8,025 nucleotides of DNA from Alterinioella sp963975135 (GTDB lineage Bacteria > Pseudomonadota > Alphaproteobacteria > Rhodobacterales > Rhodobacteraceae): the NCBI GenBank assembly GCA_963975135.1, contig CAXBGQ010000147.1:1-8025 (forward strand). Direction: 5' to 3'. Below the pieces are notes generated by a model, which was not told the DNA's origin, did not search any database, and saw only the letters and a program-made list of their open reading frames with translations. Shown here piece after piece: positions 1 to 6,369 of the stretch. The translations under genes and the position numbers were made by a program. How positions within the stretch are numbered: the stretch's first letter is position 1; every line of letters starts with the position of its first letter.

Positions 1-98
1 AAGGGCAGGCCCGCCTGGCTCCGCACTTCATCCCAGATCTCCTTGCCGTAGGTATCGGTCAAAAACCCCTGCAAGGCGCGGTTCACCAAACCGTGCAT
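1..98 (-). CDS. H-NOX (heme NO/O2-binding, HNOB) domain protein, N-terminal fragment
   Basis: Only the first 32 codons are inside the window; the gene continues off the left edge. Read on the minus strand from ATG at 98-96, it begins MHGLVNRALQGFLTDTYG and goes on to an IWDEV segment and AGLP. This is the characteristic start of HNOB-domain proteins (M-x-G-x-V/I-N-x-x-L ... YG ... W), which bind b-type heme and sense NO or O2, usually passing the signal to a cyclic-di-GMP enzyme or histidine kinase. The heme-ligand histidine lies about 100 residues in and cannot be checked here. A GGGAG and an abutting GAGG precede the ATG. The start lies 69 nt after the stop of the MttB-family gene on the same strand, so cotranscription is possible. 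A TATTAT (115-120) could be a -10 element, but no good -35 was found. The fragment is short, so the call rests on the N-terminal signature. Confidence 0.82.
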   Translation of the reverse strand, partial: MHGLVNRALQGFLTDTYGKEIWDEVRSQAGLP

Positions 99-167
99 CC
101 TCAGGCTCCCGCAAATAATATGCAGGCCTGATAGCGCGCCAGAGGTTAAGAAACCGTTCCCCGGGGG

Positions 168-1727
168 TCAGAAATCCGTGGGTGCGCCGCCTTCGGATTT
201 GCGCCGGTCGACAAAGGCGCGCAATTCTTCGCGGATGCCATCGTCCATTGCCGGGGCCTCGAACTCGTTGATGATGTTCTTGTAGATCTTGTTGGCCCGC
301 TGCGCTGTCCATTCGCCACCGGCCAGCTCCCAGGCCTCGAAATTGCTCCAATCACTGGCAATAGGCGCATAAAACGCATCCTGATAGCGGTCCTGGGTGT
401 GCTGCACGCCAAAGAAATGCCCGCCCGGACCAACCTCGCGGATCGCGTCAAAGGCCAGATCCTCGGGCTCGGTCGACCAAAGCTTCGGGTCGAAATAGCG
501 CTGGATCATTTGCAGAACCTCGCAATCCATCACGAATTTTTCGGGGCTGGCGATCAGACCGCCCTCCAGCCAACCGGCCGCGTGATAAATCATGTTTCCG
601 CCCGCCTGGACCGCCGACCACAGCGAATTGGAGGTCTCCCACATCGCTTGCCCGTCGGGGACATTTGCCGCGCAGACACCGCTGGCGCGCATCGGCAGGC
701 CGTAAAACCGCGCCATCTGGCCGGTCATCTGGGTGGCGCGCATATATTCCGGCGTCCCGAACGCGGGCGCGCCCGATTTCATGTCGACATTCGAGGTGAA
801 CGTGCCGATGGCCACCGGGCAGCCCGGTGAGACGAATTGCAAAAGCGCAAGCGCGGCCAGCCCCTCGGCCAGGCTCAGCGTCACCGCGCCCGACATGGTG
901 ACCGGGGCCATCGCGCCCGCCAGCGTGAAGGGTGTCACCACAACCGCCTGGCGCGCCCGTGCCAGGATCATCGCGCCCTCCAGCATCGGAAAATCATGTT
1001 GCAGCGGCGAGACCGAGTTGATGTTGGTATACATCCGCGGCGTGGCCTCGAATTCCTCCTGCGTCAGCCCGCCCGCGATGCGCACCATCTCCATCACATC
1101 CTCGACCCGCTCGCGGCCCAGGGAATAGGCATGCGCGGCCTTGTCGGTCAGCGTCAGCTTTTCGTAAAGACAATCGAGGTGACGGACAGAGGCGTGGATA
1201 TCAATCGGTTCCGCCGGATAGCCCCCGGCGAAGTGGATGCAGTTGAAATACTGCGTCAGCTTGATAAATTCCCGGTAGGTCTCGAAATCGCCAGATCGTT
1301 TGCCGCGATCCAGATCCCAGGCATTGGGTGGCGACGAGACATTGCCAAACACCATATGATTGCCGCCAATGATGATCTTTTTGTCAGGGTTGCGCGGCGT
1401 CACCGTGAACTGGCTGGGGGCCTGGCCGACCATCTCCATCACGAAAGCTTCGTCCATCCGCACATTGGTGCCGTTAACCTTGCAGCCCGCGCGGGCCAGG
1501 TATTCGCGCGCCTCCTCGTTCAGGAATTCGATACCGATATCGGACAGGATCCGCATCGCGCCCTTGTGGATGGCCAGCACGCCTTCGGGGCCAAGCGGCT
1601 CGGTCGGGCGGTCGGGATTGACCGGTATGCGCCATGGCATCTGGTCGATCGTGGCGGTTCCGGCCCGGTCGGCATTTCCCTTGCGGCCGCCGGCACGTCG
1701 GCGGCGGGGGGCGGCATCTGCGCTCAT
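168..1727 (-). CDS. Trimethylamine methyltransferase family protein (COG5598, MttB superfamily, non-pyrrolysine)
   Basis: This 519-residue protein belongs to the MttB superfamily, TIM-barrel enzymes that move a methyl group from a methylated amine to a corrinoid protein. The start at 1727 is preferred over an in-frame ATG at 1856 because GGGAGA lies about 9 nt upstream and homologues begin near here. Residues 1-30 are Arg/Ala-rich and poorly structured; the barrel begins near PLGPEGV (about 44). There is no in-frame stop codon, so no pyrrolysine. By an alignment from memory of the ASGVCAANVPDGQA segment (348-361) with the Pyl region of methanogen MttB, the Pyl position would be Val351. Non-Pyl members include the glycine-betaine methyltransferase MtgB, but the substrate here cannot be read from sequence. 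No corrinoid protein or activase gene is in the window. The upstream HAD gene ends 61 nt before the start. That gap holds a small GGCCA/TGGCC hairpin (1755-1767), too weak to call a terminator. Confidence 0.94.
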   Translation of the reverse strand: MSADAAPRRRRAGGRKGNADRAGTATIDQMPWRIPVNPDRPTEPLGPEGVLAIHKGAMRILSDIGIEFLNEEAREYLARAGCKVNGTNVRMDEAFVMEMVGQAPSQFTVTPRNPDKKIIIGGNHMVFGNVSSPPNAWDLDRGKRSGDFETYREFIKLTQYFNCIHFAGGYPAEPIDIHASVRHLDCLYEKLTLTDKAAHAYSLGRERVEDVMEMVRIAGGLTQEEFEATPRMYTNINSVSPLQHDFPMLEGAMILARARQAVVVTPFTLAGAMAPVTMSGAVTLSLAEGLAALALLQFVSPGCPVAIGTFTSNVDMKSGAPAFGTPEYMRATQMTGQMARFYGLPMRASGVCAANVPDGQAMWETSNSLWSAVQAGGNMIYHAAGWLEGGLIASPEKFVMDCEVLQMIQRYFDPKLWSTEPEDLAFDAIREVGPGGHFFGVQHTQDRYQDAFYAPIASDWSNFEAWELAGGEWTAQRANKIYKNIINEFEAPAMDDGIREELRAFVDRRKSEGGAPTDF

Positions 1728-1788
1728 TCGATGATCTCCCGTTTGCGGTTTGAAGGCCACAATGGCCCCGCCCCGCCCGACGGTGTTT

Positions 1789-2544
1789 TCAGATAGCGAC
1801 CGATTGTGAACCCGTTTGCGTCGCTTTTGATTTCGCATGTGCCGCGTGCAGGGCACCGCCCGGGGCCAGTTGCGCGGGCAGGTCGCGGATATCGGGCAGG
1901 ATCAGATCGGCATGCGGGGCCAAAGCTTCGCGCCCGGCCATGCCGCTGAGCACACCAATGGCCAACATTCCCGCCGCGCGCCCGGCATGCAGATCATGCA
2001 GGCTGTCGCCGATCATAAGCACATCGCCGGGGGTCAGCGCGAAATGATCGGCGAAGGCCCGACACATGCCGGGGCCGGGTTTGGACCCGTGGCCGCTGTC
2101 GAACCCCTGCACCGAATCGAAACAGTCCAGAATGCCGGCCTCTGCCAGATGCGCCTTGGCCGCGTGCTCGGAATCGTTCGTGGCCACGCCAAGGCGCAGC
2201 CCCATCGCGCGCAGCTCGGTCAAGAGCGGGCGCAGCGCGATAACCGCGACCATCGGGGCGCGTGCCGCCGCCATGCTGATCCGGGTTTTCAGCGTTGCCG
2301 CGTCGGTGCCTGTGAGCATCGGCAGCAGCGCCGCGACCACATCGGCATCGGTGCCCGCAATCAGACAGCTGTCGGGCGCAAAGCCGCCTGTAGCGGTATC
2401 ATACCCGATGCGCGCGCCCATTTCGGTGGCGCGCCCGGCATCGCCCTCGGCCAGATCCAGCAGCAGGTCCTGCGCGAAGCCCGACCAGCTGCGTTCGAAA
2501 TCAAACAGCGTGCCGTCCTTGTCGAACAATATTCCGGTAACCAT
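1789..2544 (-). CDS. HAD-superfamily hydrolase, phosphoglycolate phosphatase-like
   Basis: This 251-residue cytoplasmic phosphatase has all four HAD motifs. Motif I is DKDGTLFD with nucleophile Asp8 and acid/base Asp10, motif II is VATND with Thr122, motif III is Lys155 in GSKPGPGM, and motif IV is GDSLHD with Asp180 and Asp184. The roughly 100-residue insert between motifs I and II fits the helical C1 cap of the Gph/phosphonatase-like subfamily. The family dephosphorylates small metabolites such as 2-phosphoglycolate; the true substrate is unknown. The start at 2544 is preferred over the longer frame from 2592 because AGGAG sits 11 nt upstream and MVTGILFDKDGT is the usual beginning. About 30 residues after the core are low-complexity and may be disordered. 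It is the first gene of the minus-strand run HAD, MttB-family, H-NOX, and is divergent from the MarR gene, whose product may control it. Confidence 0.91.
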   Translation of the reverse strand: MVTGILFDKDGTLFDFERSWSGFAQDLLLDLAEGDAGRATEMGARIGYDTATGGFAPDSCLIAGTDADVVAALLPMLTGTDAATLKTRISMAAARAPMVAVIALRPLLTELRAMGLRLGVATNDSEHAAKAHLAEAGILDCFDSVQGFDSGHGSKPGPGMCRAFADHFALTPGDVLMIGDSLHDLHAGRAAGMLAIGVLSGMAGREALAPHADLILPDIRDLPAQLAPGGALHAAHAKSKATQTGSQSVAI

Positions 2545-2579
2545 TGCGCACGGGGCTCCTGCTGCTGTTGTTGCACCGG

Positions 2580-2612
2580 GTGACAGTGTCACGGGAACCC
2601 GGGCCTGTCACC
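2580..2612. promoter_or_regulatory. Candidate operator in the HAD/MarR divergent region
   Basis: A perfect odd palindrome GTGACA-G-TGTCAC occupies 2580-2592. A further TGTCACC at 2606-2612 forms a second inverted pair with GGTGACA at 2579-2585. Two more TGTCA copies lie at 2643-2647 and 2649-2653, as a tandem TGTCAA that overlaps the MarR start codon. MarR proteins are dimers that typically bind such dyads and repress their own and divergent genes. That this protein binds here is inference; no convincing -10/-35 pair could be assigned on either strand. Confidence 0.45.
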
Positions 2613-2647
2613 TGCCCGCTCTTGACCCGCCACCTCGAATATTGTCA

Positions 2648-3112
2648 ATGTCAATCATGGACGGCGCGCAACCCAAATACAGCCTGCATGACAGCATCGG
2701 CTATCATACCACTCTGGCCGCCCGGCTGGTCGAACGCCGGGTCGAGGATGGGCTGAAGGGATTTGGCCTGACCCGGATCGGATGGTGCATTCTGTTGGCG
2801 GTGGCCGAGGAAGGGTTGAAAAACCCCTCCGATATCGCGGGTTTCGTGGGCATCGACCGCACCGCCACTTCGCGCGCGCTGAGAGCACTTGAGGCGAAGG
2901 GGCTGATCAGCCGCGCCATCGGGCGGACCGACCGGCGCATGACCGAAGTGTCGATGACGGATGAGGGCCGTGCCCGGATGGTGCAGGCGCTGCCGGTCTG
3001 TGTGGAAAACATGGCGCATTTCAACGCCAAGCTCAGCAAGGGCGAGCAAGCCGATCTTAAGGTTCTTTTGAAAAAGCTCTATGCCGGCGAACGCGAGGCG
3101 ATCGGCGAATAA
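2648..3112 (+). CDS. MarR-family winged-helix transcriptional regulator
   Basis: This 154-residue DNA-binding regulator contains a winged helix at about residues 45-107. The recognition-helix region is IDRTATSRALRALEAKGLI (69-87), followed by the wing signature RTDRRMTEVSMTDEGR (93-108), which matches the D-x-R ... LT pattern of the MarR family. N- and C-terminal helices would form the dimer interface. Cys47 and Cys118 are the only cysteines; redox sensing is possible but unsupported. The start is ambiguous: ATG at 2648 gives MSIMDG, while ATG at 2657 would give MDGAQ, and neither has a good Shine-Dalgarno. The frame extends far upstream to 2066, but that part is antisense to the HAD gene and is not real. 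Divergence from the HAD gene across a repeat-rich 103-nt region suggests autoregulation and control of the HAD/MttB/H-NOX run. The ligand is unknown. It converges on the DUF3572 gene with a 12-nt gap. Confidence 0.92.
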   Translation: MSIMDGAQPKYSLHDSIGYHTTLAARLVERRVEDGLKGFGLTRIGWCILLAVAEEGLKNPSDIAGFVGIDRTATSRALRALEAKGLISRAIGRTDRRMTEVSMTDEGRARMVQALPVCVENMAHFNAKLSKGEQADLKVLLKKLYAGEREAIGE

Positions 3113-3117
3113 TCGCC
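3097..3117. other. Small hairpin at the MarR/DUF3572 convergent junction
   Basis: GGCGA (3104-3108) and TCGCC (3113-3117) flank a 4-nt ATAA loop that contains the MarR stop codon. Alternatively GGCGAT (3097-3102) pairs with ATCGCC (3112-3117). It lies between two convergent genes and could help end transcription on either strand, but the stem is short and no T-run follows on either side, so a terminator call is weak. Confidence 0.3.
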
Positions 3118-3124
3118 AAAACGC

Positions 3125-3403
3125 TCATGTCCAATGCGTCATGGCCCCGCCAGGCAGCGATTGGCGCGCCTCGAACAGCGCCTCGTATGGCAGGCTCAGA
3201 TGGTCGCAACAGGCCATGACCCAGGCATCATCCATCATCAGAAAATCCAGCAATGATAGTTGCATACCGGGTTCCGAGACCTGTGCGCGCAGATCGTCGA
3301 CACCGGCCCCGGTGCTGCCCAGAAAGACCGGCAGCAATTCCTCGTTGCCAACCAGCCAGGCCATGGCGTTCAGGGCAATTTCCGCAGCGCGATCCGCGTT
3401 CAT
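3125..3403 (-). CDS. DUF3572 family protein
   Basis: This 92-residue acidic helical protein has no signal peptide or membrane segment. The pattern ALNAMAWLVGNEELLPVFLGSTG (from residue 10), DDLRAQVSEP (36-45), then LLDFLMMDDAWVMACC (51-66) and a terminal LPYEALFEAR-like helix (71-80) matches the alphaproteobacterial DUF3572 family in length and layout. The function is unknown. Adjacent Cys65 and Cys66 are notable but not known to be functional. The start at 3403 is the only in-frame ATG giving the full family length; no strong Shine-Dalgarno precedes it. The gene is divergent from pleD across 93 nt. As I recall, DUF3572 genes often sit beside divK-pleD in other alphaproteobacteria, which supports the call and hints at a role linked to that locus. 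Confidence 0.82.
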   Translation of the reverse strand: MNADRAAEIALNAMAWLVGNEELLPVFLGSTGAGVDDLRAQVSEPGMQLSLLDFLMMDDAWVMACCDHLSLPYEALFEARQSLPGGAMTHWT

Positions 3404-3421
3404 GTGATGTCACAATCCAAC

Positions 3422-3440
3422 TTGTTAAAGGCTTTGTTAA
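3422..3440. promoter_or_regulatory. TTGTTAA direct repeats, CtrA-box-like
   Basis: TTGTTAA occurs at 3422-3428 and 3434-3440, a 12-bp period, giving TTAA-N8-TTAACC. The CtrA consensus in alphaproteobacteria is TTAA-N7-TTAA, so the spacing is one base too long. It could be a weak CtrA site, a pair of half-sites, or chance. The position between DUF3572 and pleD is suitable for a cell-cycle regulator site. Confidence 0.3.
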
Positions 3441-3468
3441 CCTTTCCGTATCATGCATGAACAAAGCC
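3430..3468. repeat. 9-bp perfect inverted repeat upstream of pleD
   Basis: GGCTTTGTT (3430-3438) is repeated inverted as AACAAAGCC (3460-3468) around a 21-nt spacer that contains ATGCAT. It overlaps the second TTGTTAA copy and ends 28 nt before the pleD ATG. It may be an operator for a dimeric regulator or a hairpin in the pleD leader. Confidence 0.4.
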
Positions 3469-3496
3469 CAGAGTTAAACCAGCGGCGGAGCATTCG

Positions 3497-4864
3497 ATGA
3501 CAGGGCGCATTCTAGTTGTGGACGATGTGGCCACCAATCGCATCGTCATGAAAGTGAAGCTCGCAGCAGCCTGCTACAGCGTGTTGCAGGCCGATTGCGG
3601 GGCGGCGGCGCTCAGGATTGCGAAATCCGAGCAGCCGGATCTGATCCTGCTGGATGTGCTGATGCCCGACATGAGCGGTGTCGCCGTCTGCGCGGAACTG
3701 AAGGCCGACCCCGCTACTGCCGATATCCCGGTCATTCTGATCACCGCGCTGGCCGATCAGGACAGCAAGATGCAAGGTCTGCAACGCGGGGCCGACGATT
3801 ACCTGACCAAGCCGGTCGATGAGGTGACGCTGCTGGCCCGTGTCCGCTCGCTTTTGCGCGCCCATGAGATCCAGCGCGAATTGCGCCTGCGCGAGGAAAG
3901 TTGCGCGGGCTACGGGTTTGCCGAACCTGCGACCGGATTCGTTACGGCGGGCAAGGTGGCGCTGGTGGCACCCGATGCGGCCAGGGGCGTGTCGTGGAAA
4001 CACGCGCTGGATGCGCAGGGAACGCGCGGCCTGCAGATCCTGCCGCGCGAACAGGCGCTTTCGGGCCATGGCATGGACAAGGCCCCCGATGTCTATGTGA
4101 TCTCGGCCGATCTGGGATCCTATAACGAAGGGTTGCGGCTGTTGTCCGATTTGCGGTCGCGGCCCGCGTCGCGCCATTCGGCAGCGGTGATGATCCTGCC
4201 CAAGAATGACGCCGAACGCGGCGCGGTGGCGCTCGATCTGGGCGCGGGCGACATTCTGTATGATCCCTTCGACCCTGCCGAATTGGCGGTGCGGATCAAG
4301 ACGCAGCTCAGGCGCAAACGCCAATCCGACCGGCTACGCGCCACGGTCGAGGCGGGGCTGGAGCTGGCGGTGACCGACAGCCTGACAGGCCTGCATAACC
4401 GGCGCTATGCGCTTGGCCATCTCGCGCGGCTTCTGGTTGAGCCGGGGCGCGGTCTGGCGGTGATGATGCTGGATCTGGACCATTTCAAGGCGGTGAATGA
4501 CCGCTTTGGCCACGCCGCCGGCGACCAGGTGCTGGCCACCGTCGCCAAACGCCTGCGCCATGAATTGCGCGGCCGCGATCTGGTGGCCCGGTTGGGCGGT
4601 GAGGAATTTCTGGTCGCCCTGCCCGATACCGACCCCGAACACGCGCTGCAATGCGCCGAACGCCTGCGTCAGGCCGTCGGCGGCCGGCCCATCACGATTC
4701 CCGGTCTGGACCGGCCTGTAACTGTTACAATGAGCGTAGGTATCGCGCTTGGGCAAGCAGAGGGCGACAGTGCGGAATCGTTGATCGAGCGGGCCGACCG
4801 GGCGCTTTACGGGTCCAAATCGGATGGACGCAATCTGGTCACGGTCTCAGCCTCAGCTGCCTGA
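3497..4864 (+). CDS. pleD: PleD-type response regulator diguanylate cyclase (REC-REC-GGDEF)
   Basis: This 455-residue cytoplasmic protein makes cyclic di-GMP from two GTP and has almost the same length as Caulobacter PleD. The first receiver (1-120) has Asp9/Asp10, phospho-acceptor Asp53 in LLDVLMPD, Thr83 and Lys105. The second receiver (about 152-270) is an adaptor: its phospho-acceptor position, by spacing from Asp198, is Ser203. A linker ending ELAVTDSLTGLHNRR leads to the GGDEF domain (about 290-455), with the GGEEF active site at 367-371 and the inhibitory product-binding RxxD at 358-361, five residues ahead as in PleD. Phosphorylation should drive dimerisation and activity, and c-di-GMP should feed back on the I-site. 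GGAG 6 nt before the ATG supports the start. Unlike Caulobacter, no divK precedes it. It converges on the ECF cassette with 44 nt between and no clear terminator. An H-NOX gene lies 3.4 kb away, but no functional link is shown. Confidence 0.95.
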   Translation: MTGRILVVDDVATNRIVMKVKLAAACYSVLQADCGAAALRIAKSEQPDLILLDVLMPDMSGVAVCAELKADPATADIPVILITALADQDSKMQGLQRGADDYLTKPVDEVTLLARVRSLLRAHEIQRELRLREESCAGYGFAEPATGFVTAGKVALVAPDAARGVSWKHALDAQGTRGLQILPREQALSGHGMDKAPDVYVISADLGSYNEGLRLLSDLRSRPASRHSAAVMILPKNDAERGAVALDLGAGDILYDPFDPAELAVRIKTQLRRKRQSDRLRATVEAGLELAVTDSLTGLHNRRYALGHLARLLVEPGRGLAVMMLDLDHFKAVNDRFGHAAGDQVLATVAKRLRHELRGRDLVARLGGEEFLVALPDTDPEHALQCAERLRQAVGGRPITIPGLDRPVTVTMSVGIALGQAEGDSAESLIERADRALYGSKSDGRNLVTVSASAA

Positions 4865-4908
4865 ACCGGCGAAGCGGCACCTATCGGGCGCTATCGCTGC
4901 AGCCCGCG

Positions 4909-5406
4909 TCACCGGTGCCCGCGGCGGTTCAGCATCTGCAACAGATTATCGGCAAATGCGGCGCGGGCCGCGGGCGACATGGTGGCCAGGCGATCCAGCA
5001 AAGCCCCACTGCCCCGATCCTGCAAATCCAGAACCACACCGCGCTGCCCGGCAAGTGCGGCCGCGGCGGCGGCGCGATCAAACGGATCGCCCCGCACCGA
5101 TTGCGCAAAGCCGCGCGCAGCTTCGACAAACTGCCGGCGCTGCCCCCGCATCATCTCGCGGTCGGCCCCGGCGGCCTGCACCACCGCAGCCCGGTCGTCA
5201 CGCTCCAGCGCAAAGGCCAACGGTGCCAACCCCAACAGGCGCAGCGTATCGGCCCGGTCGCGCATCCCGCCCTCGGGGCGCCCGCCCAGAAAGGCCCCGC
5301 CGATTGCGCCTAGAACCAGAAGGTTCAGCGCCAAGCTAAGGCCCAACACGATTTTTACACCGCGCGGCGTGCGTCTCTTAACCGGCGTATCAACAGGCAT
5401 GCTCAT
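4909..5406 (-). CDS. Membrane-anchored periplasmic helical sensor, CnrX/heavy-metal-sensor-like
   Basis: This 165-residue protein has a basic N-terminus (KRRTPRGVK), one membrane helix at about 17-40 and a periplasmic, Arg/Ala-rich helical domain (45-165). Layout, size and position after an ECF sigma/anti-sigma pair match 'periplasmic heavy metal sensor' proteins related to CnrX, Spy and CpxP. CnrX holds the anti-sigma factor CnrY in a state that releases CnrH when Ni or Co binds. Here the soluble domain has no cysteine, a single histidine (164) at the very end and few methionines, so classical metal binding is doubtful. The start at 5406 lies 3 nt after the anti-sigma stop, with GGAGG about 10 nt upstream; ATG at 5400 is an alternative. 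It is the last gene of the minus-strand cassette and converges on pleD. The family assignment comes from architecture and context more than from strong motifs. Confidence 0.78.
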   Translation of the reverse strand: MSMPVDTPVKRRTPRGVKIVLGLSLALNLLVLGAIGGAFLGGRPEGGMRDRADTLRLLGLAPLAFALERDDRAAVVQAAGADREMMRGQRRQFVEAARGFAQSVRGDPFDRAAAAAALAGQRGVVLDLQDRGSGALLDRLATMSPAARAAFADNLLQMLNRRGHR

Positions 5407-5409
5407 GGC

Positions 5410-5766
5410 TCAGCCATCCTCCAATTCCAGCAGGTCACCCCAGCCCGAGGCCAGGATATCGCCCTCGATCAGGCCGCGTTCGCTGAGTTGCCCTGACAAA
5501 AGCGCGTCAATGCTGTCGGGCGCGTAAACGCCGATCGTCAAACCGGTAACGGTGGCCGCAACCAGCCCGCCCGCGCCGCGCCAGCCGCCAATGCTGGACC
5601 ACCAGCCGCCAAACCCGCCGCGATCCGGCACAGGCTTTGGCACCTGCAACCCGGCCTGCACCGATGCAGCGTCGGCCAGAACCCGCGCCATCAGGGCCTC
5701 CGACGGCGCATCCGCATCGCGGGCGGTGGCAAGCAGATCGGTCAGGTCATCACGGTCATCAGTCAT
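5410..5766 (-). CDS. Probable anti-sigma factor, single-pass membrane protein
   Basis: This 118-residue protein has an acidic, helix-prone cytoplasmic N-terminus (MTDDRDDLTDLLATARD ... SEALMARVLADA, 1-35), a Pro/Gly/Trp-rich linker, one membrane helix at about 62-82 and a short acidic periplasmic tail. It has no cysteine or histidine, so it is not a zinc anti-sigma (ZAS) protein; in size and topology it resembles small anti-sigma factors such as CnrY. The start at 5766 is set by AAGGAGG 9 nt upstream and by the overlap ATGACTGA with the sigma stop, a sign of translational coupling that keeps sigma and antagonist balanced. I infer that it tethers the ECF sigma factor at the membrane and that the next gene's periplasmic domain controls release. 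No family name can be assigned from motifs alone; the call rests on operon position and topology. Confidence 0.72.
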   Translation of the reverse strand: MTDDRDDLTDLLATARDADAPSEALMARVLADAASVQAGLQVPKPVPDRGGFGGWWSSIGGWRGAGGLVAATVTGLTIGVYAPDSIDALLSGQLSERGLIEGDILASGWGDLLELEDG

Positions 5767-6340
5767 AGCCCAAGGCCTCCTTCTGGCCTGCCAGTGCCCT
5801 GGCCAACGCACGTTTGCCGCGCGCGGTCAGGCTTTCCACCGCTTCGACGCTGATGTCCAGCACCTCGGCGATATCGGGGTTCGACACCCCTTCGATATGG
5901 CGCAGCACCACGGCCTGGCGCTGGCGTTCGGGCAGGGTGGCCAGGGCGCTATCCAGCGCGGCCATCCGGTCTGCCCGGATCAATCTGTCATCTGCGCCCG
6001 GCACATCATCGGCGGGCTCGTCGGTTTCGTCCAGCCCCACCGCGCGGCCCGCCCGGCGCAGCCGGTCAATGGCCAGGTTCGCGGTGACCCGGAAAAGCCA
6101 GGTCGACACCTTGGCCCCATCTGCCTGCCAATCCGCCGCCGCGCGCCACAGGCGCATCATCGCCTCCTGCGCCACATCCTCGGCCTCGGCCCTGTCACCC
6201 AAAACGCGGGCGGCGTGGTTCAATACACGCGGCAACAGGCGGGCCGTCAGAATTCGGGCCGCCCCGGGATCGCCACCGGCGAAGAGCAACATGAGGGCAT
6301 CATCCCGCAATTCGTCCAGTTCGGCGTCCAGGGGCTCCAT
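5759..6340 (-). CDS. ECF-subfamily RNA polymerase sigma factor
   Basis: This 193-residue sigma-70 relative keeps only regions 2 and 4. Region 2 covers about 34-97, with the core-binding and -10-recognition stretch RVLGDRAEAEDVAQEAMMRLW (45-65) and VSTWLFRVTANLAIDRLRR (78-96). A Asp/Glu-rich linker (about 103-120) follows. Region 4 (about 128-183) contains LPERQRQAVVLRHIEG (136-151) and the helix-turn-helix SNPDIAEVLDISVEAVESL (153-171). The end, EALGYD, is typical of the Rhodobacterales group I recall. An AGGAGA abuts the ATG at 6340, unusually close; ATG at 6292 (residue 17) is possible but would trim the N-terminal helix. The gene is preceded by a strong hairpin and only 78 nt of spacer, so it is probably read through from the EF-hand promoter, or from a promoter within that gene. 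It overlaps the anti-sigma gene by 8 nt. Confidence 0.95.
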   Translation of the reverse strand: MEPLDAELDELRDDALMLLFAGGDPGAARILTARLLPRVLNHAARVLGDRAEAEDVAQEAMMRLWRAAADWQADGAKVSTWLFRVTANLAIDRLRRAGRAVGLDETDEPADDVPGADDRLIRADRMAALDSALATLPERQRQAVVLRHIEGVSNPDIAEVLDISVEAVESLTARGKRALARALAGQKEALGYD

Positions 6341-6369
6341 TCTCCTGTCATAGCCCGCCTGCGACCGGG

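Noticed and set aside
28..351. 107-codon minus-strand frame across the H-NOX start and the end of the MttB-family gene
   Set aside because: It is out of frame with both supported genes, and its sequence is low-complexity Arg/Gly-rich.
168..1727. In-frame amber codon indicating pyrrolysine in the MttB homologue
   Set aside because: The frame is open throughout with no TAG, so it is a non-pyrrolysine member.
837..1796. Long plus-strand open frame (319 codons) opposite the MttB-family gene
   Set aside because: It is antisense to a clearly recognised protein, is rich in Arg/His/Gly as expected from complementary high-GC codons, and shows no family motif.
2559..2573. CTGCTGCTGTTGTTG triplet run
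   Set aside because: It is a short low-complexity stretch in the HAD leader, too short to be a meaningful repeat, and its poly-Gln reading has no support.
3512..4324. 270-codon minus-strand open frame opposite pleD
   Set aside because: pleD is certain from its motifs, and the antisense product has no recognisable domain.
4865..4908. Terminator between convergent pleD and sensor genes
   Set aside because: Only a 4-bp GGGC/GCCC pairing without a T-run is present, which is not enough to support a terminator.
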